Position numbers and translations under genes: made by a program. DNA of 64,000 bases, taken from NCBI GenBank assembly GCA_015039465.1, contig MU130709.1:1-64000 (forward strand), written 5' to 3'. Numbering within the stretch: the first letter of the stretch is position 1; each line of letters starts with the position of its first letter. This DNA comes from Phlegmacium glaucopus. Lineage: Eukaryota > Basidiomycota > Agaricomycetes > Agaricales > Cortinariaceae. Below, piece by piece: positions 22,859-34,900 of this stretch. The notes below the pieces were generated by a model. It worked only from the letters and a program-made list of their open reading frames with translations, did no database searches and was not told where the DNA came from.

Positions 22859-23115
22859 GATAGGGCTGCGCACGGCACCGCTGCCGTTACCGTACCATGG
22901 TCATTTGTCGGTACGGTGACGGCACGGTAACGGACCGTTGACAGTGATGGCTTACGGTGGGAAATGGCCGTTGTCGGTGATACGGCTGAGTCTCAAACTT
23001 CATCAACAAAGCACCAAATGGCAGCAAACAGATCATTTCAACATCGATAATCGATTTCCTCGTGCTCTGCGCACGCAGCACCACCACACTCGGTTCTCAA
23101 GACGTTACATCTTCC
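22859..23115. mobile_element. Possible hAT-type element remnant
   Basis: A segment absent from the other array units begins TAGGGCTGCGCACGG, which resembles hAT-superfamily ends, and continues with several GGTAACGG/CCGTTACC and CACGGTAACGG motifs in both orientations. The sequence returns to array-like DNA near 23115 (TTTCATTCCACC). A matching inverted right end and an 8-bp target duplication were not found, so it may be a truncated element. Confidence 0.25.
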
Positions 23116-24115
23116 GCCATCTTTCATTCCACCAAATCTCTCGAAATTAACTGTCGTGCTGGGTGTAAAGATGTGCCATCACACAGCGGGAGGTCTACGA
23201 TTAACCGAAGTAAGTTACTGTATGCGTGTTAATGTGAATTTGACGTTTTGTGTTCACGTAGTGCACCGTCGTCTTGTAGGTGTGAGTTGAAGGGGGTGAG
23301 TAAGAATGGTCTGACTGTGATTCAACAGTGGCATTCCGCGTTCTCAGTACTGAGAACTTCTGTCTTTACAACCTGAGGCCTGAGCCTCCAATGAGCCTGG
23401 TTGACAATGACATCGGGCTTAGCCGGGCGGCTTCTCGGACATTGCACTAGTTTTATTTCACACTCAGCGACATTTCGACCTGCCCGTTGAACCAAAAGTC
23501 CAACTTGGGGTCTGTCCGCCATCTTTCATTCCACCAAACCCCCCGAAACTAACAGGTATCATCTACAGAGCGCTAGGAGTCAAGTTAGAAAGCCCCCGGT
23601 CGATATGGAGGAGCACGAACGACTCCCCATCCGCCCACAACTGCATGTCCCTGGATTAGCTTTAAAATAAAGGTCATGACGTTACAAGGGATATGCGGAT
23701 AAGTTAATACTTGGTCTGACAGAACTCGGATCTGCCGTGCTGAACGCAATGGCCCACTCAAACCAGTGAATAGAGAGCGATGCGTACCGATTTCATGTTG
23801 ATGTTCAGACATACTGTGGATTCATAATTGCACCCCTCATGTCAGGGGCTTATGGCATTGTACGCTAGGAATCTTGTTCAAAATACCTGTCTGGTTTATC
23901 ATGCATATGTTGATTCTCTCATTTCTTTCTTTCATTGTAGCTATTACTACTAGTGTCTTAATAGATCAACAAGTTGCATCGTCTTCAGCTCCTCCTTTCC
24001 ACTGGCATCTTTGGTATGTGCTCGCGTTCCTTGTCCAAATTTGATCTGTACTCGCGGCATTTTTAGTGTAGTACTGCTCCAAATAATATTATAATGGGAA
24101 CGTCACATAATGACT
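23116..24115. repeat. Last, truncated array unit (NAA38 5' flank only)
   Basis: This stretch matches the NAA38-upstream block of the other units up to about 24115, just before the NAA38 start, and then departs into unrelated sequence. The NAA38 body is missing. It marks the right edge of the duplicated region. Confidence 0.5.
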
Positions 24116-25443
24116 GGTAGTGTCTTGCTTTGATGCACAGTCGATGTAGACAGAAACTCTCATCAAGGTACGCCTATTGACAATGGCATCAAGGACAGTC
24201 CTGCTCTCGGAGCCGGCCCCCAGCGGTGCGCTGTCTATTTCAAAAGCTTTAATTCCTCGTGTTTTAATTTATGTCTTTTCTTCGGAACAACAATTTCCAC
24301 TTCATCGCAGCGGCACAGAACTTCTAGAAACTTTGTCCATTCGTGGTTCATATACGAAAGACATTTCCTCGTACTGGCCTCGAAGCTCTTGGAATCTCAA
24401 TTGAGAGAAACTGAATTATGCGTCGGGGGATAAAATTTAGGCCGGAAACGATGCGTTCTGAGAACCTTGCTAAAAGGACTTGATATGGACGCGGGTTGTT
24501 GTTTGGCTGTTATCAGAGCAGCATTACAAATGGGTTTCAGTTTATTCAGAAGAGTTGGGTTCTCCATTCTTGCTACTCGGGAACTAGGTCCTCCATCCCC
24601 CCCTTTCACTAATTATTTAGACTGGGTCAATAATTCTAGGTTCCCGTTAAGCACCATGCTCTCGATATTTGATATTCATGCCACCTGACCCTCTGCTTCT
24701 TAGCCCACCCAACAAAAACAAAAACAATCAAAAAGCATTTTTTCGACAAATTGGACCCTATCCTCGGCCAGGCTCCCAGTATTCGCCAACTGATACCAAT
24801 CTTGACAAACTTGTTGATAAGCCCAACGCTGAGTGGGGTCATTCCTCGAGGCGGTTAATATATTTTCCCTCTCCTTCATTGAAGGGTCTTATTACCGCTC
24901 ATGTGTAATTGTTGGAGTCCGTTAATTCTATACAAATTAGAGAGAAGCGCTAGCTAAATGCATGTATACTATTTTCCTGAAACCGCAGTTTTCATTTTCA
25001 ATTTGTAACCACTCCATGGTACTGGTGAAGACTTGCTTCATTTGAAACATCGGCCCTAGTTAATGTTGTGATTGTAGTGATCATTCCCTGTTGGTCAAAT
25101 GCGGCTGCGCAGCCAGGGTTAATAGTCGCGAACTCATCCACGGTGCCGAGGAGAATTGTTCAAAAAAAAAAGAGCAATAGCTAGTACGCAATGGGGTGCT
25201 TGTAGTTCATAAAATATATCGACCCTTTGCGGCGCTACCGATTTACTCAAATATTCAGGTTGTATGCAAATCATCGTGAATTGGGAAGATTTCGCCAAAG
25301 TATATGAAAAAGTGGCGGTCCGAGGACCGATACAAGGATAAGCATATACTATGTTGTAGGACACCGATGGATGTCATATCGTGCAGGATCTATGGTTTGT
25401 TTGAATACGAAGCGAGATATAAACTATACCTCGATTAGCAGCC
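24116..25443. other. No gene recognised
   Basis: Unique-looking sequence between the duplicated region and DIB1. Open frames are short and lack splice-supported extensions or family features on either strand. Confidence 0.5.
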
Positions 25444-26168
25444 CTAGTATCTATAACGTGTGGAATAATCTAACAGAAAGAGTGTTAGTGGATATGATAT
25501 GACTGATGTTATGCACGGACAACTGACCTTTCGGAGACACTACAAGACCCCGTCCTTTGGAGGCTCCTCGGTACACTGTCTCAATGATATCAATCAACTA
25601 GATGTTTATATTGATAAGTGCCATCTCAGAGAAGATAGAATAAGTACAAGCTAACCTCTTGTTTGTTATCCATAGCCCAATTTCTGGGAACAGGGAGCGG
25701 AAATGTAAGATTAGATCGTAATGCATAAGGAATGGAAGGTGCGCACATCTTGTTGTTATTACCAGTGCCCAAATCAATCATAATATGCTTGTTACTACAT
25801 TGTTTACATTAGCATACGGGGAACTAACCAAACGAGCGCTCATCCGTCTTACCGATAGAAGAACATGACAGTGCATGGATCGTATAATTCGTACATCTGA
25901 TCAGAGATTTTAAAATTCAATTAGAGTCTTTACAGTCGGACGAAAAATCACGTACTTTGTTGAAATCCGGCACTTCTGTGATATCGGTTAGGTATATGAC
26001 AGCAAAATTTTGGACCTTTTCGGCCACTGAATAGAGGGTTTCGTCCATAGTCATGCATTGGCTGTCTCCATCGTGGCCAAAGCGAATGACAACGACGCGG
26101 TCTTCTTCGGATTTGATGGCTTCATCGACATGCCAGCCAGAAGGAAGGTGAGGAAGGAAGTAGGACAT
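25444..26168 (-). CDS. DIB1: U5 snRNP thioredoxin-fold protein Dib1/TXNL4A
   Basis: Six exons: 25956-26168, 25853-25896, 25747-25794, 25656-25683, 25528-25597 and 25444-25469, totalling 429 nt or 142 aa, exactly the usual length of Dib1. It reads MSYFLPHLPSGWHVDEAI, EEDRVVVIRFGHDGD, FAVIYLTDITEVPDFNK, MYELYDPCTVMFFYRNKH, IMIDLGTGNNNKINWA, QELIDIIETVYRGASKGRG and DYSTRYRY. The family is a core component of the U5 snRNP and U4/U6.U5 tri-snRNP, needed before spliceosome activation in the nucleus. The highly conserved GHDWDPTC motif is GHDGDSQC here, replacing Trp by Gly. It is transcribed divergently from the cyclin-box gene across a 130-bp gap. Confidence 0.95.
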
Positions 26169-26298
26169 TGTGAACTTGTAAGCGGATGACTTGGTTAACA
26201 AGGTAAATGTGGCTGTGCGTGGCCATTGGTCTTTGCATAAAATAACTACAAATATCATCCGTCTCCTGGTATTACAAGACTTACTTTATAACTTTTCT
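26169..26298. promoter_or_regulatory. 130-bp bidirectional promoter region
   Basis: This is the gap between the start codons of DIB1 (minus) and the cyclin-box gene (plus). No other gene fits here, so both promoters must overlap or extend into the genes. No clear TATA motif is seen for either side. Confidence 0.5.
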
Positions 26299-29200
26299 AT
26301 GGAGTCATCTAGGCTAGCTCCTAGCGAAAGATGGGCTTATTTTAAATTTCCTGTGCTCCCAACGTACCCCGAATCCTCGGATATCGACGACTGGGTTTTG
26401 TCCCAAACTTGCTGTTCTGACGATTTTCGCAGCTCACCGTCCCCTGTCGAAGGCTACGCCACTTCTTCTGCTGCTGTTGACTCGCAGAGCTCTGATGACG
26501 CGTATCCCGCCGCATATATACCCATCGCAAGGGAGTCTACTAGTTCATACCCTCATTCGCCTAGGGAATATGGATTTCCGGAATCTCCTCGCTCTCATTC
26601 GACTATCGTACTCTCTTGCCCTCCAAGTTGGTTAGAATTGCAGCCTCAACCAGAAGACGAGACCACTGAAAACCATCAAGTACCACTCTCGAGCAGTCCT
26701 CCTGAATTTACTAGTTCCTCTCCTACCTCCGATATTTCAAGCGACCTAGGGGAGGAAGAAGAGTCTTCGTCGTTGACTTCAGCTTCTCCTGGTGCTCGGT
26801 CGGACACTGCTTCTATCTCTGCTTCTCGGAATTTCGAGTGTGGGCCGCGCCTGGATCAGTTCAGCCAAAGGTTGCATGAACTTCTGCTCTTAGTTCTACG
26901 GGGTCGTGAACTAGAACGCTCTAGGGCTCGTGATGAAGAGACGGACCGTACTACTTGCACTTCTCGATCTGATGATCCTGATTCATCTGACACGGGCTTT
27001 GAAAACTCTGTGAATGATAATTGGCAAGATGTCCTCGCTAAAACCAGGACCTGGACGCCTCCTAGTCACACTGTTATACGCTCTCCTATATTAAGCACAT
27101 GGTTTTCAGATCAAGGTTTCGTCAGTCAAGCATCAAATCGATCCAGGTATGTATATTCTCGCGCATATATGCACTGCAGCATTGTTTTGGAGATTAGTAA
27201 TTCGCATATAGTGGCATCTTATCCCGTTCCAGTACATCTCTTAGTTATCTCTCGGATCGCCCGCGAACCAGCGACCAAGCCACACAACAAAATATCGACA
27301 ATGACATATCTCCCATTCGTTTTGAAATTCCCAGTAACGGAACTTTGCGGTATGTCAACGTAACGAAAGGGTTTCCTTTTCCTTTTTTCTGACATATATA
27401 TGTAAGGGCTTTCGCAAACGCAGCAACAGCAACAGCAACAGCCGAGGAATACCGTATCATAAAACGGTCTCGTTCTCTCGTTCAAGATGATAAATTCCAA
27501 GATACCCTCATGCCACATACCAAACGACAAAAAATGCAAGGAGAACACAGTGCCTATGCGCGGGACCGTCTTTTTGCCTCGAGAACCGCTAGTCTCAGGA
27601 GGGCTGATTCATTGAAGTCAGTTCAAGCTTTCGGCGACGGAAAGGCATGTATACATGACTTTTCTCCCCTTGACGATTATAATGATCATGTTTTCTTTAA
27701 GACACCTACTCAAGCAGGATGCGTACCAACTGTTCCAGCTACCCCCGTTCTTGCCCCACGGAAATCTAGAAGAAAGGCGGTTGCTTCTCCTAGGCCGTTG
27801 AGACATCCGGTTCCTATCATAGCTCCACCCCTTGATTATGTTCCTAAACTACCACTTAGCGCTGAAACACTTGCTAAGATTCGTCTGGGAAAGTTTTTAG
27901 AGAGAGAAGGGAGAGGACGAGAGAAGGATGGGTTACCGGTTAGTGGTTGGGAACGTCCTCCGTCTGGGGTGGTGGGCTCGGACGATGATGGCTCAGATGA
28001 TGATGAAGAGGAATTTGGAGCCAGAGAAGATGAAATGATTGAATGGGAGCTGGCATTGGGCATTGGGCAGCGTGCTAGAGAGGAGGTTATCGATTGGATT
28101 CTTGATGTTCGTTTGTTCTTCCCAGCCTATCCGTTTTATGTGTTCAACATGATAAATATCCTCTTTTTTCGTCATAGGTCACGCCGGCCCCACCCCCCAA
28201 GAAAAAATACATCGCAGAATTATCGCCCACTTTGTCAGCGTCAGGCACCTTTTCTTTATCTCGTAGTAGTTCTTCGACTACATCGAGTACCTCGATGGAT
28301 TCGCAACCCTCGGACCTCATGGATCAGCTCGAGAACTCTCCTGAAACCCGCTTCCACGCCGCATGGTTGTTCCTTCGATATTGTTATATTACCATGGGTC
28401 CGAAGAATAACGCCCGAAACCTATCACGCCAATCCAGCTTCAACTCGAATATCAGTGCAAATACTGATCAAGAAGGACGTAATCTCATTATATGGGATAT
28501 AGCCGTTGCGTGTTTGGCATTGAGCGTCAAGGTAATTTTTACTTTGTTTTCAGGGCTACCTGTCGAGGTTATGTGCTGACTAGAATTGATAGTTCCACCG
28601 CGACTTCCTGGAGCCTTTGCTTCCCGTCTACGTGCACGAGTACCTTTCGTTGGCCCCTCAAAACCTATCTTACGAAGATTTGGAGGTATCTTCTCTTCGA
28701 CCTTGTCTGTCTTTCAGCTTGTAGATGATCTTTTTTACCGGTTAGACTAGTCAACGCGACCTTCTTTCGGCGTTTGACTACTCCCTTGGGGTCACGCCCC
28801 AGCCCGTCATAGATGAGTTGTGGTTCTCCCTTGAGTCGCTTCGCACTCTTCTAGACTTCAAAAATGGATGGGAAACTGCGATGGCGGATGCTTGGTGCGG
28901 CCTTTTTGACGCCATCTGTGGTATGAGAATCTCGTTTTCATGTGGATTGATTGATACTTTTACCTATCATCGTATTAGAACCGGACGTTCAAAGGTTCTC
29001 GATTTCCACGCTGGCGGCTGTTGCTTTAATGGACGGGGTAATAGAAAGTTTGGTGCAACGGTATCTGTATGAGGCAGCTTTGAAGATCAAGGCAGCAGCA
29101 GCGTCGATTTTTAACTGTCCCTCCTCGACTTCTTCGATTACCAGAGAGAACCGGCGCAGACGACGAGTTTCAAGTGGAGACTCCCTAGATTGGGGACGAG

Positions 29201-29485
29201 AGCTTGAACTTGCAGCTTCAAGGCAAATGGAGATGGGTAAGAGTTTGAAGGGTTTGAATCGAAATCGGAAGAAATATTTGAGGAAGGCGGAACGAGCTTC
29301 GGAAGGTGTGAGATATGATATTCAGGCGCTGGTTGGGATTACGGATGTGAGTGTTTCTTTTGAGATCCTAGTGTGTGTGTGTGTGTTTTTTATAAAAATT
29401 TATGGCGGAAACGTTTTTGAAGGCCCAGCTGCGCAATTGTCGGGATTGGTTTTCTGGGCTCCATTGCGCGTCGCGTTCATTTTAA
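26299..29485 (+). CDS. Cyclin-box domain protein
   Basis: Eight exons: 26299-27146, 27233-27349, 27407-28106, 28178-28531, 28593-28685, 28746-28920, 28979-29346 and 29423-29485, totalling 2718 nt (905 aa). Residues 1 to about 550 are Ser/Pro/Asp-rich and probably disordered, with an Ala-Thr repeat and an acidic run GSDDDGSDDDEEEF. The cyclin box follows: RFHAAWLFLRYCY, LIIWDIAVACLALSVKFHRDF, LEPLLPVYVHEYLSLAPQ. This FHRDF/LxP arrangement is typical of uncharacterised basidiomycete cyclin-like proteins. The C-terminal part has a basic segment RENRRRRRVSS. A cyclin-dependent kinase partner is expected for the family but none is shown by the sequence. The seventh intron carries a (GT)8 tract. 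Confidence 0.85.
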
Positions 29486-29963
29486 AGGAAGAGCAACTGA
29501 ATTCTAGATAAATAAGTTCTACTTGTGTTTCTTCTCGGTGTGTCCTTTCTTCTTTCTTTTGTTGAATGATTTATTGTTATTCGTTCGTCGATGATACATT
29601 GTTTTAGTACGCTCTTCATTCTTTTAGTATACTTACATGTATTTTTAATAAGTATTTGAACATGGATGTCGAGTCGTTTGTGCATTAGATTATTACCTGT
29701 CCATTACTTTGTGTGGGCATTTTCGAGAATAAAGTTGTCCAGATCAATGTAAACGCGATGATTACTACACACAAAGATTGGGGTCTGAATTGTTTTGGAT
29801 ACATCCATCCTAAAATAAAATCATAAACCGGCAAACGGTGATGCTTCAAGGTTAATTTTACACATTTTTACTGATACAGATGAGTATTCGAACTACTGGC
29901 GTTGATTAATTCCTTAAACTGCAGTCGAGATGAAATAGCTGTAACGAAATATCATGAGACATA
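29486..29963. other. Convergent 3' region between cyclin-box and lectin genes
   Basis: AT-rich 3' flanks of two convergent genes. An optional last exon of the lectin gene (29868-29938) may lie here; otherwise nothing is recognised. Confidence 0.4.
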
Positions 29964-30592
29964 TTACTTACCTCTCTCAAAGTACCAAGCCTGGTTGAAT
30001 GCCACCCACCGACCCCACAGAGCGATGGGAGTGCCAGGGGTGGGGTTTCCATGGTCTGACAAATCCACGTCTTTGTTAGTGTCGGGGACAGAAATTCTGA
30101 TGATGATGATAATTAGAATGAGGCCATGACGACGTCGACTAGATAAAGAGCAATTTCGTACCGGTACGCAGAGGGGTCCTCTTTGTCATGCCAAATGTGC
30201 CAAACGAAAGGTTGTTCAGTTGCAACGAGCTTTGTTCCATCGCTAAGCTGTCCCTCATAGCCAAGGTAGTGGCCAGACCGAACGTTTTTGATTATCCAGC
30301 CATTATCACGCTGAGTTGGCTCCCACTATGAGAAAGAATTATGATATATATATATAAAGCTTTATCAAAGCACTTTGAACGATTTTATATATACCTGTTG
30401 GTTCTCTCCTCCATGGCGGGTGTACCCGATGACTGTGATGATCATCAGATTAGTTATATGCAAACAACTTGAGTTCAGAGAAGGGGAGGTTCACTGACTG
30501 GACTTGTTATCTGCTCCGGAGAGGTCGATGACGGTTCCGCCTTTGTGATTGGTGATGATGTAGCGGCAACCTGACTGGATATCTGGAGACAT
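29964..30592 (-). CDS. R-type (ricin B-like) beta-trefoil lectin
   Basis: Exons: 30499-30592, 30395-30432, 30162-30325 and 29964-30096, giving 142 aa, the usual size of single-domain mushroom trefoil lectins. It reads RYIITNHKGGTVIDLSG, GYTRHGGENQQWEP, GWIIKNVRSGHYLGYEG, VWHIWHDKEDPSAYRI, DVDLSDHGNPTPG, IALWGRWVAFNQAWYF. The repeated Q-W motifs (NQQW, NQAW) and the three trefoil thirds identify the RicinB_lectin_2 group. There is no signal peptide, as expected for cytosolic fruiting-body lectins, which bind glycans and often act in defence. The last exon ends at a strong donor-like site (GTAAGT); if it is spliced to 29868-29938 the C-terminus gains about 22 residues (163 aa). Confidence 0.85.
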
Positions 30593-31981
30593 GTTTGCAA
30601 TCGAGGTGAGAGATGGGTTGGAGATCACTTATACGCCTCTTATACGCCTCTTCGTACTCCACAAGGGGGGGCCAAACCCCTGATATGATGACGCGGTCCG
30701 GAGGAAGTCTCCACTTCGGATCTTTCAACGACTTCTAGATAGTGTCGTACCGAGATCGTCCACGTGTGGATCGAGCCTTCTAGATGCACTCCAATCCCCT
30801 GCCATGAGTTAGATGGTCCAAGATTAGTTACAGATAAGATACTTAATCGATTAAGGTTACAAACATGGCTTGCATCATTGGCGGAGGAACCCATCATGCT
30901 GAAAAGTTATTGTCGAGCCATTCAATCTCCATACAACATGGATTTACGCCATACGGCGCACGCGTTGGAAGAAGGAAGGTAATTGGCTAAATCGTTCTCA
31001 TAGAACAACAGGTGATATGGTCGTCATTCTATATGCCTGTATCGCTTCGCTGCGAAAGCATGTATACATATACATTCATGATTCCGGCCGGCCACCAGAA
31101 GATAAGTATAGCGAATGAGAACTCCAAGCATGGAACTTTCCAAAAAGTCATATGCCAGTGCCAGTTTTATTGATCGATATAAATTATAATGATCGATGGT
31201 CAATTTTGCGAGCACATTGCTGACTATTGCTGAGGGAGGATCTTTCGAGATCTTTCGAAAGGTTATATTTGATTGGAATATTGGCGAGTGATGGGAACTG
31301 ATAAGTTGTCTCCGCTTGCAGGGTTGGCATCTTGACGACTCTCCGGCTCGTTACTCGCTCGCAGTGAGGATACTGATACGGGAAATTAGTCAAATGACAT
31401 GCAAGATATAGCTGCAATTTTGAATACTGTTTGGGGTTGAAACCATGATATCAGTTTTAATAACGGCCTTTTTTCAGGAAGCCTTGTTCCAAGAGGCTCC
31501 GAGTCTAGCCAGGTCTAGCCATATTTCCAAACTTCAGGACCTCATATACATATTCAACGAAGCCTTCGCCCACTCATTAAACACCGTAGTTTCACATCGC
31601 CGTTGTGGAAGATATACCTGGGATGCCACGCTGGCCGATATTAAGGCGGGTTTTCGGGAGGTCTAGAGAAGTCTAGAGACAAACAGCGATGTATTGTTCA
31701 TGACTGAGAGTTGTAAGAGGAATAATTACATAATTGAAACGTCAGGTCTATGCACGAATTTTCGACCAATCTTTTTTAATAGAAACAACCTTTATAACGT
31801 ACACGGGAGTTTCGAGCGCCTCTGGCTTATCTGGGCACTCGTATTATAAATGTAGAAATTCGTCGGTATTGCATTAGAGTATTTACTATTGGATGTTGTG
31901 ATGGCGGGAAGACCCGTTTATGGAGTGTGAAATCCGCCACGATATCACCTGTATCATGGCCAACCCCTACGTTTACTGAAC
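30593..31981. other. No gene recognised between lectin and FAB1
   Basis: This region holds the promoters of two divergent genes. A direct repeat of TTATACGCCTC lies about 40-60 bp upstream of the lectin ATG. Short open frames show no family features. No zinc-finger (FYVE-like Cys pairs) exon for FAB1 was found here. Confidence 0.45.
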
Positions 31982-34900
31982 ATGGTCGACAAACCTCTAC
32001 CAGAATTACCGACCCCTGCATTAACGACATTGTCGGTGGAAGCCCGGAATCACAGGGCCCGGCTTATCCAACATTTCTTCTCAGACATCCATGAACCTCG
32101 AATCGAAAGCAGGCGCGATGGTTGGTTACATGCCTTGGAAAAGGCTTTGGATGGTTTAAGCCAACACTTTAGCCGTGGGGATTGGTTGAGCAGTATTAGA
32201 CGGGGTAGAGAATTGAAACATAGAACATTATCGTCTCCCACAGTGACCAACGGGGACCACAACGAGGGCAACCAGCGCGATAAACCACTCCCGGAGTCTC
32301 CTGACGAGCCTTTGAAGAAACTCAAGCTTCTGAATAATCGTTCTGCTTCTCCATCCACTGAACCACGGGAAGGTCATTTGGTTCTTTGTCTATCTCCACA
32401 CCAAAGTCGGGCACCGATAGCAACCGAGGACAGTGACTTTGATATCATTCCAGCAAATATCGGCTGCATATTCTCCGAGGGTAGTTTCTCGTTGCAGCCA
32501 GGTGAATCCGATAGTACAATCCTGTATGGTCTTGATGGTCTAAGAGGTAACCTTCCCTCTCTTCTTGTTGTGTCGTTTGTCGCCTGATACACCCACCACA
32601 AGACTTCAATGTCGAGGAAAGCAATAATATCCGGCTTGTAGGCGGCACATTCACCTTCAAAGGTGTGGACTCTCCTGTCCATCATATGTTGTTGTCCAAG
32701 GTTCTTCGGCTGTCTATCTACGTCCATCTCTCTTTACTCCTGGAGCAATATTTATTGTCGGATTCCCGTGTACCCATCAATTTCCCCCGACCTCGACCTT
32801 CCATGCCAACTCATTCTCCTTCAGCTCCCGTCAAAATACAGCCTACGGAACCGAAACCTAGATCTCGCAACTCCATCTTTCCATCTAGCTTCGTGAATGT
32901 ATTTCTTAGACGAAGTTTAAGCCTCCGCCCGAAGACAAATAAATCTGGTGGTACCATCTCTGACACACCTGTTGAGGCAGCGCCTCGGAGATCTTTCGAG
33001 GGGCGTCTTCGTTTCTCGTTCATTGGCGAGAAGAGGCCATCTACACAAAGACCTACTCAGATCCCCCCACGGAAACCTTTCGAAACTACTCTACATAGAG
33101 TCGAAGAAAGCGTCGGCCTTCTTTCCACATCTACCGGGGTTATGTTTAAACCACCTCAAATACTTGTTGATCTGGCGGAGAGGGAGAAGGCGACGCAGAG
33201 TCGGCTATTGATGGCGGATGAGCGTACAGCGCTGAGCGGTCTTCTCGGCTGGGATGGGAAGGACGCAGAAGGGAGGGGTATGTCAGGAATACTTGGTTTC
33301 GTTCGCTACCAGGCACTCTCAGTCTTACACTCTCAACACATTCCTCCATTGCCACCTGAAAGTTCATCTGCATTCACTATATCCTCATCTACATCCCCTA
33401 ATCCCTCGACAACTGGATTGTCGCCTTGTGGAAACCCGCGTTGGACGACATACTGCTATTATTCATCAGGTGATCGGCTACTGGGAGATATGATCAATGA
33501 CTGGGCAAGAAATGTCGACTTACCTTGTGAACGGCCCGGATGCCCGTTTACCCGCGGGCAGCATGAGAATAGGATTATCCATGGAGGAATTAAGATCGTG
33601 ATTCAGACCAGTAGTGAGGTTGAAGACTCGGTCGACAATGTGATACAGATGTGGCAGAGCTGTGCAGTATGCGAAGCCAGAACTCAGAGAACGAATATGC
33701 ACGATGGGACTTTGTGCGTTCCTGTTATAATTACTCCAGAGACGCTATTCTATCTGACGCTGGCTTTTGTAGCCTGTTTTCGTTCGCCAAATTCCTCGAA
33801 TTGTTGGTCTATTCACCTACGATTTGCACCTTAAAAGCCTTCCTCTGCGATCACACCACTCCACCCCATCAGGTCTCGCCAGACCTTCCTGCTGCTAGGC
33901 TGAATATCATCAGACACTTCACGACGGCGTCTCGTGATGTGTCATTCGCCTTATCAACGACTGAGGATATCTTCGAGCTCAAAGTACCTCGACTCCAGAT
34001 CAGGCGAGGTACTGAAAAAGCGAGCGTACCACAAACTCTCAAAGAAGAAAGGGCGGAGGATGAAGCTAGTCAAAAGAAAGAATTGCGCAGAGAAATCAAG
34101 AAGTGGTGGGAAGGTGTTGCTGATCATATTGATAAAATTGTAAGTTTTTTTCTGCTCCTCACTCGAGCGTGACTTGATGCCTGGTTTTGTTTTGTGTAGG
34201 AGAGGGTCTTGGAACGAGAAGATACGGTTCTTATCCAGAAGTCTTTACCTCGACTGCCATCCACTGATGATGCTTACGATGTGTTTCATCATTCTTCAAC
34301 GCCTACTGAGTCTCATACTCCTACACCGTCTACTCCACAGGGGTCATCCACTATCCCCTATACGCCATCATCTGAACCAGCCAACGCTAACGCAGAAGGG
34401 ACTAATTCTACAATAGAAACGATCACTACGTCCGAGTTCTCGACAGTTTCAAATGCCACTACCAACGAATCGTCCCCTGAATCGAATACCTCTCCTGTAC
34501 CTACGGCGTCTACCGTCTCTTCTACTTCTACTTCTACTACAATACCACCCATGCCTTCTACCATCAGCACAAATACTTCTACATTCCAACCCCCAACCCC
34601 ACTCAAAGACAACTCCGAGCAGCTGTTAACGGCTTTGCGGCATAACTTTCACCAGATTGAACAGTCACTGTACACGCAGTTGGCGAAGACGCCGGATGAC
34701 TCTTTGAATGAGGTCAGGAGCACGTTTTTATCGACGGGAAGAGGGACGCAGAAAAGACTCAAAGCATGGCAGAAGAAGCATTTGGGACCGAAGGCGAAGC
34801 TTCTGGGAGAACTCGTAGCAGAGGAACCCATGTGGTGGGGCAAAGAGTGTCATGTTGTACCTGGAGCGAATATCATCGTAAGAGAGGATGATTGGGGGAG

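Noticed and set aside
34358..34612. Val-rich minus-strand frame in FAB1
   Set aside because: It is antisense to the Ser/Thr/Pro-rich FAB1 linker and is a by-product of codon composition.
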